Assembly (NCBI GenBank): GCA_009760855.2
Contig: WPIO01000039.1
Span: 2,347,501-2,411,500 of the forward strand
From: Cristatella mucedo
Taxonomy: Eukaryota; Bryozoa; Phylactolaemata; Cristatellidae
DNA: 64,000 nucleotides
Direction of reading: 5' to 3'
Within the stretch, counting starts at the first letter, position 1. The number at the start of each line of letters is the position of its first letter. Positions 1-15,310 of this stretch are shown one piece after another. The notes below the pieces were generated by a model, which had not been told where the DNA came from, did no database searches, and was given only the letters and a program-made list of their open reading frames with translations. A program made the translations under genes and the position numbers.

Positions 1-1636
1 TCAACAGCCAAAAAGTGCAATATACCTGCGAGCATGTTTGGCTAGGTTAGGAAAAGACTCTAATGAAATATACTGCTTGTAAAAGGTAATAAGGTCATGC
101 TGATCATAAGCAGTTTTCAAATTGCTGTCATTATGAAGGTCGATTAGTTCGAGTTGAAATTCATCAGGTGCATCAGAGGGATCGATATTAAATGGATTAC
201 TAATCATGTTCATGTCATCCGCATGTTGATGGAAATCCTGAAACCTCTCTTCAAATTCATCACCAAGTTTGCTAACAAGAGTGGAGTACTTTACGTGAGC
301 CAGCGTTTCAGGTGATCTTGTTGCTAGTGTTGTGAAATGTAACAGTTTCTTCTGATCTAAGTGTTTCTTGAAAAGTTTCAGCTTTTGCAAAAACGCGACA
401 ACAAACTCATGCATTTTATGGACCAGTTGATCCTTACCTTGGAGTTTGACATTAAGATCTGCAAGATGTTTGGTCATGTCCACCAAAAAAGCCAAGTCAT
501 TCAACCACTGATGGTCATCGAGGAAGCCAACACCTGTTCCCTTTTCCGTCATAAATGTTTTTATTTCGTCCCGAAATGACCAAAACCTGGCTAACGTGTT
601 TGCCCTACTTAGCCAATGGACTTTTCAGAAATAAATAACATCACACTGATCTGATCCCAACTCTTCAAGGAAAGCCTGAAATTGTCTGTGGTTTAGTGCA
701 CGAGACCTTATCACATTGACTGTTGAAACTACATTGTCCATTACATGTTGCATGCTCAAGACCTTTGCACATAGCTGTTCTTGGTGGATGATGCAGTGAT
801 GACTGACAATTTTGTGAGGTACTAATTTTACTATTAAAGATACAAATAAATTATGTCAACTTGTCATTGAAAGGGCTTCGTCTGTGGTTAAAGCAATCAA
901 TTTAGTTTCAGGATTAAATTTTGTGAGGACCCTCTTGACCTGATCCAAAATATCCCTCCACGTTTTAGTGCCTTTCATTGAACATATATCCAACAGTTCT
1001 TCGATAATGACAAACTTTCCTGTTACTCCGCGTACAAACACCGACAGTTGAGGCGTATCGCTATTGCCCGTGCTTTCGTCGAGCGAAAGAGAACAAAACT
1101 CGCATTCAGCAAGTCTTTTAGTGAGACTTTCTTCTATGTTGGATGTGAGCTCATCAACTCTTCTCGCAACCGTTTGATGAGAAAGACTGACTTTCTCTAC
1201 TTCTGACTTCTTTTCTGGACAGACCACACCAGTAAACAGCCTGAGGCATTCCTTAACAAATTAACCTTAGGAAAATACTTCCCCCCCCCCGCTTAGCTAA
1301 AGCTTCAGCTATTAAAAAACTTACTTTGGTTGAAGCATCAGACTTGTTGCTGACTGCTGTAAATAATGACTGCTGTCCGATGACGCTCTGTTTTAACGAG
1401 TTCACGCTATCAATTCGAAGTTGACGAGTCAGGCTGTTGTACCTGTCGCCATGCTTTGTTGAAAAATGTCGCTTAACATTGTACTCCTTAGCAACGGCAA
1501 TTGTTTCTTGGCATATTAGGCACATTATCCTACCGAAGCGTTCCATTACAAAATAGTCTACAGTCCAAGATGCTTTGAAAAGTCTTCCTTCTGCGTCAAT
1601 TTTTCGTTTTTTGCTAGTATTTACATTCGCCGCCAT
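1..1636 (-). pseudogene. hAT-family transposase relic (BED zinc finger plus RNase-H-like core)
   Basis: The minus-strand reading starts at 1636 with a BED-type zinc finger (C-x2-C then H-x4-H near residues 39-63, around CLICQ and KRHFSTKH). It continues with a segment containing SLDESTG, then CIIHQE, RSRALNHRQFQ and RWLSR-like motifs (here VHWLSR). These match the ZBED5/GTF2IRD2/FAM200-type hAT transposase lineage. The frame breaks at the poly-C run near 1281, has two stops just after it, further in-frame stops near 854 and 629, and a stop at 1-3 where the family normally continues into the C-terminal dimerisation region. The protein is therefore dead. The remaining C-terminal part, if kept, lies beyond the left edge. 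Confidence 0.85.
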
Positions 1637-2149
1637 TTTTCTCTGTGAAATAAAAAAACAGATCAGTTACGAATTGATTAATTTAAATGTTATCACAGCG
1701 ATATCCTAGTGTTAGTAAGTAAGTTGAGCAAAACGCGTTTTTTGAAAAACCTACCAGACTGATTCCAGTTCGTGCTGCAGCAGCTGAGAAAGGGCTCTTT
1801 TTTTCTATCCACAGTGCGAAACAGTTAATTCCGCTTGCGGAAGCGTTATAAATGTGATCGTAATGGCGCCGCTGTAGCACAAATATATTACCCCTTCACG
1901 CCAAAATGTTCACATGAAGGCTAGCAAAGTAAATCGATTATTTTACTTTCACGCAAAAATAGCCATTCGGACACCTTCACGCTTCACGCGCGCGTGAAGT
2001 ACATCACAGTGCCTTATATCGCCGTTTGTAATCATTAAAAATTAACGAAAAACATGGAGTGACAAATATTTTGGGATAACGTTGCGGGCCGCATAGAAGA
2101 CCTCGACCAGCCGGGTTGTGGCCCACGGGCCACGTGTTGGACACCCCTG
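1..2149 (-). mobile_element. hAT DNA transposon, 5' terminus present, truncated by the window edge
   Basis: Read on the minus strand, the element begins at 2149 with a terminal sequence CAGGGGTGTCCAACACG, typical of hAT-Charlie-like inverted repeats. It then has a short leader and a transposase-like coding region from 1636 leftward. The flanking 8 bp (2150-2157, ctctatac) would be the target-site duplication, but the other terminus lies outside the window so this cannot be confirmed. The element sits in the intron preceding exon 8 of P450 copy A, in antisense orientation to that gene. Confidence 0.8.
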
Positions 2150-2696
2150 CTCTATACCACAGAAGAAATAGAGTGGGTTTTGTATTATTCTGCGTCTTCC
2201 ACATATTGTTGATAGTTGATTCATTGTATTGCTTCTATTTGGCATATACCATCTTCACTTGTGGTGTTATACCGTGTATGGATCTCAAATGAACCCATAG
2301 ATTAAGGATGATTTAGGTTCCCAACAGGAGCGTGTACCCACATGAAGTGTGAGCTTTTGGCTTAATTTTTGCTCTGTGCATTTTCCTCTCTATAAAGATA
2401 GATTGTCGAAAATTTAGTAAGCAACTGCCTAATAAATCGTATTATCATTACTTTTTTGTTTGAAAATAGCATAGGGAAGGCAGTCAGCTGTGTCATAGGG
2501 TGCAGACATTTTTTAAGCAAGCAGGAAACCATCTATTAGTCTTTTGTTTTTTGAGTGGTGTAATTTTTGAGCTATCTACACTCCTTTAGAAATGTAATTT
2601 TGTTCAGGGCTCAAGCCATCGCTTTTACTAGATGCTAATGTGCTTGAGTGCACAATATCGTGGATTTATCAGAAAACATCGATTTAATGTTCGCAG
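2150..2696. other. Rest of intron 7 of copy A
   Basis: AT-rich sequence between the hAT terminus and exon 8 of copy A. I see no exon 7 here (nothing resembling the [10 protein letters not shown] segment of copy C) and no repeat I recognise. Confidence 0.4.
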
Positions 2697-5898
<3,202 letters not shown>

Positions 5899-6137
5899 AT
5901 AGATTGGACTCGCCACCGGTCGGGCGGCCAAGTTGAAATAGACGGTCGCCGCATCCGCACCGAATCTCTGCGAACTCTTGAGTGGCCACCCAACTGGTTT
6001 TGCCGCCCAGCTGGAGCAAGGTCAGCCTAGCTGGCTCAACGAGTGAGTTAGTTACCCAGTAGGTATACAGAAGGAGTACTGTCAGACCCGATCGCAAACT
6101 GACACGTAGCGACCCTAATCCATCGTGCGGCAGTGAG

Positions 6138-6692
<555 letters not shown>

Positions 6693-6694
<2 letters not shown>

Positions 6695-9600
6695 GCGGAT
6701 GTGTCTGGCTAGGAGGACTAATGTTTATCGGACCTTCCAGCACTCAAAGCAGATTTATTATTCTGCTCACAGTACCACGGTTATCATGCCTTACTATATT
6801 TTCAAATTGCGAAATGCAAACTCCTTGTGTATATCCTGGGACATCACCGCCTACTCCCCACACTCTCAAAGCATAGCAGCAGCTTCCACCAACGCTAAAT
6901 TCATAGAAGATCATACTTAGAATGCCGATGTGCGTAAGGCCAGGGATTCTTTAAGGAATGACATCGCTACTAACAGAATTTAAAGGAAAGCTAATGACGC
7001 ACCTGGTCTAAGAAGCGTCCGCTTCCTACAGTTCAAGCTTCTTTCGCTTAACTTTGCAAACTATAAGCCTGCATTGTGTGTGTTATCGTGGCTCCACATT
7101 CAACATGTATCTTTTTTAGCGCTACATATACTACATGAATTAAAAAGACGATACTATCAGAACGATATCATTAGCAATCGCTGCAACAGAGGGCATAGTA
7201 TTTTCTATCGAAACGGTGCTGTAACTGTGGCTGTATACTTTGGAAAGCTTTTAGGCCATAACGTAAATTACAGCAACTAGACCTAAAGTTTGATACGAAG
7301 GTTTTGCAATTTTAGACGTCGGTAATCATAATTCGTATGCTCGAACTTGCATCTAATTCAAATTCTGCTAAATAATATTAATTGTGCCGAAAATCTAGAG
7401 AAACAGCTTGAGAAAAAAAGAAAACACACGACTGCCCATGAGTGAGACCCGTGCATTCATTTTTAATGCCATTATCAGCAGTGATGTAACTGCTGCTGAT
7501 ATGCGAATATGGAATGCATGGAATTTAAGTGACTATATCTTCTTGGAGTTAGTCTCAGCTGGCTATACCATGGGAGATATTTCTGGAACAACATCGAGCC
7601 TTGACAAAAGGTTGCTAAACGAGCGATACGAGACTTTATAGAAGAGGACTGCCGCACGGACGGACGTGCCTCCAAGAAATCCCAAAAGAACAGCTGAGCT
7701 TGCCGCCAGTAGCGACTGTGACACTAGACAAGCTTGTGGGATTTCAAGGCAAAATTTATCAGTTTAAAAATACCGGTTGATACTTTTAGCTAGTGAGATA
7801 TTGTTTTTATTCACTTCACCGCGGCGGCCCCACTCTCTACGCCGAGACTGAATAGTCGGCAGAGCGTGGTTCGTTCGCTGCAGAGACGATAATGGAAGTG
7901 CACGACGTATTTTCTGAAACCAGCATTAAACTCAGAAGTCTATTGAAATTTACTGCTTCGAAGCTATGCGTCAATTTAAAATGAAGGCCTGTCCACATCT
8001 ACCTCCGTTTTTGCCTTAGAAAAACAGCCAGTTGCTTGATGCATCACAGAAGCTTCGCTGCAGTTACCAGCTACCTCCGACGCCCGCCGAAGCTCACTAC
8101 TGCCGCTACAAGCCGTTACAACTCGTGAAGATGTCATCCAAGAAATACCCAAAACCCAAAAGAAACCATAGAATTTAGGGCTACTACTGTTAATTGGTAT
8201 GAAACTTGCAGTTTCAAGTGGCCATCATGCTTTCAGCTTAAAAAGGAGGAAATGCGTGACCTAAGAACAGTGCAGTACCTAAAGGGGTAGGTAGCACATG
8301 TCCTCGGGTACTGAATAAGCGTGGGGCCCAAAAAATGGGTGAACATACCTAAAGGGGAGCGCCATCTGTCTAATTCATCCACGGACGCACAATACTCTAG
8401 GAGCGCCACCGTCTATGAAACCACCAGCGAGCCACGAGAAACCAAAGGACCTAATGTCCATTCATCTCTGACGATCACTCTTTGCTGTTAGTCAATTTAA
8501 AAACCAGCATGGGCATGCTTATTTTACCGACGGTTTGGAAGTTTGCAAATGCTTTAAAAATGAAGGAACAAATATGTCCGTAATAGAAGGAAATGTGTAG
8601 GGTTCCTAACGAAATTTAAAGAAACGTGAGGGCAGTAATCATGGACAATTGAGGATTGCCTTTTGCATTTTAAATCGTGAGAAAAAATAGCATGAAAACC
8701 ATCTTAGGCGACCCAATTACGTCAAGTTCTCGCTTTTAAGTGCTGCCATGTTACATGTAGAAGCATTGAAAAAAAATTTCGGATAGATGTCTGAGAGGTT
8801 TTCGATGTTTCGTGCAGATAATCATTAGTCATCTACACGGCTATCGTTAATAAAGACAGTCTAGTTAATATTTGGGGCTGCAGAACGAGAAAACTTTGTA
8901 CATCCGCGTCTAAAGGATTTACTTTATTACGTATTGGTCAGCACCAGCGCAATAAAGAAAGCCGATAATGGCAGCTCATGGTACCACAAACCTCAAATAA
9001 AAAATTGTACTTTAATTTTATATTTATGAAAAAGCTCGCCCCGGACACGCTGGGCTTATTTGCCGAGTAAACAAATCTGTGCATATAGTATGCACCAAAA
9101 TTATTATAATTTGTCATATTTTGTGTTGTGATAGATCGCTCAGAACAGAACGCAGGTATCTGATTCCGTTTACGTATTAGGCAATAAACTTAATTGAGTA
9201 GCCGTCAGACAGATCGTGCAATAATTTACAATTTTCATTTAACGCGGCGATTCTGTAAGTTTACTCACTTTTGGCTGTTATTATGTGAACCAATAATAAT
9301 TTTCCATGAATCAATACTAATGATATAAACAACTTATAATTTAGAGTAATTTAGAAAATTCTGCAGCGAAACATACAGTCATGTGAATTTGCAATGCTGA
9401 CATATTTCCGAGTAGTAAAGTAATGGCAGCCTATGAAAATCTCTTCCTAGGCATTTCGATTAGATTGGAAATGATGCAGATCAGCAGAGTCGTAATACTG
9501 TCTACCTGGTGCGAGCTGAGAGAAGATTAATGCTGGCTCTATAGTCTGCCAAGCTAGTACAAATTTAGTATTGTTACCTGCCGGGAATGTATAATTTATC

Positions 9601-10008
9601 AATTGCACGACAATACCCTCTTCGGTTTTCAATGCGTCACAGCTCATTTCTTATCGTAAATCCACAAAATTATTTTCCTAACCATAAAAAGTGAGCCAAC
9701 TAGGGTTTTTCTTGAACGCGTGTAGTTTGTGCTTACTGTTAAAAAAATTATATTGATATTGGCCTATGGTAAAATAATCTGTCTTTCAAACCAAGGTTAG
9801 CAATTATGATCAAGCCATCACACTCAAAATTGACAAATAATCTTCTAACATTGCATGAACATATTACTGGTATGGGATAGACTTAAGGACATGGATAAAT
9901 ATCAATGCCAGCGCTTCCTTTGATATCACTTCTTATAGTGCGTGCAAGCGTTAATGATTGCAGCAATAAGGTTGCTGACCTTACATTACGATAATTTCCT
10001 CTCCGTCA
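6693..10008. other. Intergenic, no gene recognised
   Basis: AT-rich sequence with only short ORFs. A direct repeat of 'cctaaaggggtagg'/'cctaaaggggagc' with two 'ggagcgcca' boxes lies at 8278-8420 and may be part of an unrecognised element. No P450 exon remnants were found before 10009. Confidence 0.4.
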
Positions 10009-10350
10009 ATTCGACCGAAAGTGACTAAACAAATAACCATAGGAGAACTGTGTAGAGCCCTACAACTGACCGTAAACATGCCGGTTTATGCACTGCACCA
10101 CGATGCTGCTTACTGGAACGTGCCTCTCCATTGCAAACCTGAGAGGTGGAGTGATTAGGTCATTTAGTAGTATGTGTTCGCAGTATGTCGGTACTTGTTT
10201 TCAGTTGTCCGCCTTCAGCATGCCTCAATTGAATAACGTAAGTATAGAGTCAACAAAAAAGGAAAAATATATCCTTCAGCTCAAAGCCAAGGCACAGCTG
10301 CATCCGTGTATACAACCCGTTTGGTGCCGAATCAAGGAACTTCAGAGGTA
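10009..10350 (+). pseudogene. CYP3A-like P450 relic, copy B (exons 10 and 11 only)
   Basis: Segment 10009-10145 matches P450 exon 10, reading ITIGELC, then TVNMPVYALHHDAAYW and CKPE-R before a gtggag donor. It is 137 nt instead of 138, so there is a 1-nt deletion. A TGA lies at 10022, and the upstream acceptor AG has become CA. A second block near 10280-10350 matches exon 11 (KAKAQLHPC), but has a 2-nt deletion before the haem loop, and the Cys codon aligned to the haem ligand reads TTC. The other exons are absent. The frame, the splice site and the catalytic ligand are all lost, so this is an old partial duplicate of copies A and C. Confidence 0.82.
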
Positions 10351-13050
10351 TGAGGTCATCACTTCCGGAACACATGTCCGTCATGGCTAAAAAGTTGGAT
10401 AGGTACGAGATATTTTTTGGCATTGGCACACACGCACGAAACATATCAGCAGCTTGCTGTTTTATTAACAAGGAATGTTTCAGTCACTCCTAATTACAGT
10501 TCAAAGAAGCTTTTAAGTTTTTGTGGAACAACGATTCATGTATTCTTATAGAGACCACTGAAGAATCTAAAAATAGCTTTCGGAATCCATACGTTTGCTA
10601 AGCCGATATCTGTGAACAAAAGTAGTCAAACCCTGTTAGCTTGTTGTTTCCTTTGTTATTCTGAACGCGTTGTTAAGCCAGAGAAAAGCCAGACGTGTGC
10701 GAAAGCGGGGAATCTTCATTTTTCCAATCGTTTAGATGCAATTAAAAATAACTTTGTTTCATTGCTGTTGCCACTCAGCCCCAATTGGGATTTCTTAAAT
10801 GATAGCATAGCCGTCACTATCTAAGGAAACAGCATTGGCCCCAAAGAAAGACATTGAACCTTCGTATATAATAGCAATACAAATTAAACTGAGCCAAACT
10901 AGAGATTACTAGGGCTTTTAGTTTAGAATTGAACACTTTGAATAGATTATCTAGAGAGATGTGCTTGTTGGAAGCGTTAGTTACTCTAAAACCTAAACAT
11001 GCACCCACTAGGCCGGTTGACATTTTTTACACGGAAGTGACAAATTATGGAAGCTTGGAGACATGCGCTGGACATGTCCGTCTTATGCATATGCCTAGCA
11101 TATACAACTCGAAGTAACTCTGCCGACAAGTGGCTTAGGGTGACGATAGTTTTTGTGACCACTTACAGCTAAACGCCTAAAGGCACGATAATCTCAGGCA
11201 AAAATGCTAGTTTGCTTGCACAGCATGAATTGCCAGCCGGTAAGGTAGCTAAAGAGTCATACGGACCTTGCAGTCGGCTCGCATGCCGGCAGCATCCATA
11301 CCGGATCCAGGCCAATGTCACTAGACACCGTAATCTAGTGAAATCACGAGGTCTTTGTTTGTTACTCTACTTAGACATTCCTTCCAATGACAATTCAGTT
11401 CTGCCTTGCACATGTTAACGACTACAGTGGTAGGTGTAGGCAAAAAGTAATGAATAGCTTCCGACACGTTTTGTCTGTCCCTTCTTGCAACGCTGGATCC
11501 TTTTTATATACATGTTACAACTTGCCAAGTCGATTTCATTCGCACCAAGATCCTGCATTGATTTTCTGTATTCAAAATTTCACGCCATGCTCGTCTCAGT
11601 GCACCCTTGTTGTGAGGATGCGAATGCATTATGTACAAAAATTAGTGGTGAAGAACACTGTAGCTCATCAATTCTGATCCTTATAGGCTATAATTTATTG
11701 CATAAGCTGCGTTGGCTTCAGCTTATGATATCACGGAGCACACAATGTCACTGCATCATCACTATTTCACTAGCCGGCAACGTCCTCGTCAGCAGAAAGC
11801 CGCCTAGGAACAGGTGGCTACCTACTGATCATCTGCAGCCATGCAACCCGCCACATGAAGTCTTGGCACTCGATACAAATTCAAGGTGGTGAGGTCGATC
11901 AATAAGCTGCCACTGTGACATCGTAGACCTAAGGAAACAGTCCAGCTATTCATCCAGCAGCCAATTTTCCTAGACTTATTTAGAACAAGCAGCTGCAAAG
12001 ATCCACCGTGTGAGCACCTTCGTCTCGAAGCTGCAGGATGTTTCTCCAGAGAAAACTTTTAGATTTTTTATTTAGAAAAGGCTGCTACGTAGTTTTCTTT
12101 TGATATGCTTGCCTGAAATCAGTTTCCAGTCACGGCTCTTGCCTAGCTTGGACGCTTGGAACTTTAGAACCATTTTGTTTAGACAGATGAAAGAGACTAT
12201 CGGACGGGTGGTGCACTTTTAGCACCCAGCTTTGGTTCTGAAAATTATGTTTACATACGCTCAAACTTATCTGCAAAGTGATGACATCGAAGCGTACATA
12301 CCTTCCTGTTTCAAAGTGCTCCGCAGCTCACCATACACAGCTCCAAATTATTACTCTAGCTAGGTTCTTTTTGCTAGAGGTAAATCGTACCCGGCATCAA
12401 ACTTTGGATTAGCATCGCTTCCTGGCTACTGATTTTTAGTTTTCGAGCCAGGCCCTAGTGTTAAATGCAAATCGGCCGCGTAAGTTAAGCCAGCATGTTT
12501 GACAACATAGATGAGTAACACCATACCACACGCTACTGAGTCACGATCCTTCCTGAATCTATCTCATTGTGGCAAGCAACTCTTTTCTGCTTGGGCTCAG
12601 AATCCAGCTGAAGCTCTCTAATCTGCCTGTCGTCGGCCTGCTAGGCCTAATACTTGTTCGTAAGATTAGTGAGAAAATTAGTGAACTTACTGTGGGTGGC
12701 CGACCCATACGGTCAGCTGGTAGCTTTCATGCATTGAATCTGCTATCTTTACTTTTTCTAACCAGGCCAAGCTGCTGCTATCACGTACGTACTCCAGTCT
12801 ACGCCAGTTTGGCCTGATTTTATCTGCACAATAGCCAAGATGAAGACTACCTCTACCGTTAATTGGTAACTTTGCACTTGTAGCACGAAACTTTGTCGTT
12901 TAACTAACTCTACTCCGTATAACTAAGGAGCCACATCATTTCTTCCAAAGTCCATAGGCTCTGGTGTCGGCCCACATTTTCATCTGTATCTACAGTATAC
13001 CTAAGAGTTTTCAGAGCCCGCTTTGAACTTGCTCAGCGATTAGGCCCATC
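10351..13050. other. Intergenic, no gene recognised
   Basis: Only short unsupported ORFs (up to 135 codons) without recognisable domains. No P450 exon 12 remnant of copy B was found. Confidence 0.4.
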
Positions 13051-13057
13051 TTGAGCC

Positions 13058-13176
13058 GAGCAGATTTGGCCCAGTGGTTAAGGTGGTCGCCCCGACCGAG
13101 GTCAGGTCGAGGTCGTAAGTTGGAGCTCCATGACGTCTGTGAAGCACATGAATAGAGATTTGTTCTATAAGGGAAC
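13058..13176 (+). mobile_element. tRNA-derived SINE, family 1, degenerate copy
   Basis: Contains the A-box-like 'cccagtggttaaggtgg', a B-box-like block after 'gaggtcgtaag', and the tail 'aatagagatttgttct'. It is followed directly by (TA)n and (GA)n at 13177-13228. Confidence 0.7.

Positions 13177-13228
<52 letters not shown>
13177..13228. repeat. (TA)n(GA)n microsatellite
   Basis: About 25 bp of AT alternation followed by about 27 bp of GA, at the 3' end of a SINE. Such tails commonly expand from SINE 3' ends. Confidence 0.9.
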
Positions 13229-13233
<5 letters not shown>

Positions 13234-13241
13234 ATTTTAAA

Positions 13242-14165
13242 TTAGTATATATACTTTAGCAGGCGATGCCCTATCCTGCCGGGGTCGATCGTGCTACCCA
13301 GGCCTTCAGATTCAGGAACAGGAGCCATACGGCTTCCGAGCCGATAATGGCATCGGAGACCCATGCCGTCTTTAAGCCGTCGTTTCCGTGCGAGGGATGC
13401 CGACTTCGGCCAGGCAACCTTCATTGTTTGGCTGCCTGCTGTGAAGAGTCCTGACCACGAAGGGCCTCACTACTGCCGACCGGTAGCCAGAAGTCAGGAA
13501 AGACCGGGCAATGGCTGCATATTTATCAGTCTTGTTCCGGGCGCCACAATCAGAGCGCCCTCTCTGTTGTTGAATGGCATCGTCACATCCGCAATTACTA
13601 GATCAGCACCGTTGTCAATGACAGGTTCGGCTTGAGATTTAGATCACCGGCAAGCGGGCGGGTGTGGCCTGCCGACATACCGCGAAGCGAGGTGCCCGGA
13701 AGAGGTTCGATTAGGCGGCCTAGAGCCAGGTTGTTTCGGGCCGTAATTGCATGCAGCATCGACCGGCGGTGGCTCAGCACGTGGCCAGCTGTCTTTGCCT
13801 TTATTCAGCATAGACGGCACGTGGTAACCTTAGTAGGGTATGCCCGGCTCCCGGCAGCAGCCACTGCCAGCACGTCCGGGTTCGCTCGGTGCATGACCCG
13901 CCAAGCCCAGAACGACAGGTCAAAGCTCATAGTTAAGAAGTGACCTTGGTTGGCAAATTTTTCTGTGGCCAGGCAGCGGCTGACCCTTTCCTGTGCAGGC
14001 TGGACCGCCCAAGCACGGCTTTCCTCGAGTCCGACGAATTCTCGGTGCATCGTGACGACCCTTCGTGGCACGACCCAGTGCTCGATGCCATCAGGTTCGG
14101 CGGACACAGCCAGCACTTCAGGGCCGGTCAACCAGAGGTGACAGAAGTGTAGCACTTGGCTGGCT
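13242..14165 (-). mobile_element. R2/NeSL-type non-LTR retrotransposon, C-terminal remnant (zinc knuckle and restriction-like endonuclease)
   Basis: The minus strand reads through EVLAVSAEPDG, then FLTMSFDLSFW, WRVMHRANPDVLAV, RAYPTKVTTCRLC and HVLSHRRSMLHAIT-ARNN, followed by LNLKPNL and DLVIADVTMPFNN. The CxxC...H...(C) knuckle followed by KPDLV-x-VDVTV is the signature of the C-terminal CCHC and PD-(D/E)xK restriction-like endonuclease of R2/NeSL-like retrotransposons. The last knuckle Cys is Arg and there are stops and frameshifts, so it is a relic. The same block occurs on + at about 51165-51860. Confidence 0.65.
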
Positions 14166-14449
14166 TTGGCTGAATTTTAGCGCGAACAAGAGCTGTTCGG
14201 CGGCGGGCTAGAGCCCCTTTGTCCTGGAGCAGTGAGCCAGAGAGGAGCGTCAGTGCGGTTAGAGAGGAAGCGCTTAGGAGCAGGCCAGGAAGCTCTGAGA
14301 CGAGCGGCGGCGATTCGGCCTTTAGAATTGGTCCGATACTCGCGGAAGCTGCTGATAGATGTTGGCTGGCCTGTCAACCCCCGCCTTCCCTCTTTCCAAG
14401 AAAGAATCTTCTGGAACTCATTCGCCATTCAAGCTGGACGGAGGTACCC

Positions 14450-15310
14450 TTCCAGTGGCCTGGGGACGGTAGTAATTCCTTTCTGTAATGGGCCAAGGTG
14501 TCCGGGCCCAATACCACTAAGCTCTTGCCCATTGTTCCAGCTAGGTATTCAAGAGTCGAGCGACGCTCGCTCTTGGCCTCGTGTCTTTTTGTCTGTGGTC
14601 TTCTGTCTTTGGTCCGGCTCCGCCGTCGGACTCGTTTTCTCTGGAAGCGAGGGAGGAGGGCGGGCTGTTCGCCAGCGATTGTCGGAACAGGACGAGACAG
14701 CTCTAGGAGGATTCGGTGGAACCCCACCGAACACGGTCGTATCGCGCCCGAGCTGGCATTTTGTGTGTTCATTCGTGTTTTGTGTTTCTTTTTGTGTCGT
14801 GTGTGTGCGCGCTAGCACGTGCTCTCGGCATAGGGATTTGCCGGCGCGAGCTAGGCGTAGTTGGCGTGTGTGGAGCTCTAGTTCACCGGGTAGGGTTTAG
14901 GCTCCGGGTCGCGCTTCAGTGTGGAGAAGTATTTCCTCCGCAGGAGTGCTTGAGTTGGCGTGTGTGGAGTATTCCGGTCGCACTGGTGGGAACCGAGTTC
15001 TAGTTCACCGGGTAGGGTTTAGACTCCGGTTCGCACTTCAGTGTGGAGAAGTACTCCCTCCGCTCGAGTGTTTAAGTTGGCGTGTTTTGGGGTATTCCCT
15101 CGGCACAGGTGGGAACGGATTCCTAGTTCACCGGTTAGGGTTTAGGGTCCGGGTCGCGCTTAGTGTAGAGGAGTATTCCCTCCGCAAGAGTGTTGAACGT
15201 GCGAGGAGTGTGGAGATAAAGCTGAACTAGACGCGCAGCGACTTTGTGCGCTTGCGAATAAAGTTCAGTAAAATCCCCAATTTGTGTGTCTTGCTTCCAA
15301 TTCACGCCGC
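14450..15310 (+). repeat. GC-rich block with an LTR-like 3' end
   Basis: This segment is GC-rich beside AT-rich surroundings. It ends in an AATAAA-type signal (within 'gcgaataaagttcag', about 15256) and about 40 bp later a CA end, which resembles an LTR 3' end. Inside lies the 122-bp tandem repeat. No matching second LTR and no primer-binding site were identified, so the LTR reading is only a suggestion. Long open frames (up to 222 codons) have no domain I recognise and probably reflect high GC. Confidence 0.35.
14856..15215 (+). repeat. Three-copy tandem repeat, period about 122 bp
   Basis: The phrase 'ctagttcaccgg-tagggttta' recurs near 14878, 15000 and 15123, each followed by 'gtgtggagaagta'-like text and 'cctccgc'. 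Each unit contains a TAGGGTTTAG core. Copies differ by several substitutions. Confidence 0.85.

Noticed and set aside
14232-14900. 222-codon + strand ORF in the GC-rich block
   Set aside because: No motif; other frames are equally open because of high GC; it runs into the tandem repeat.
14878-15150. Interstitial telomere
   Set aside because: The TAGGGTTTAG cores occur once per 122-bp unit, not as a hexamer array.
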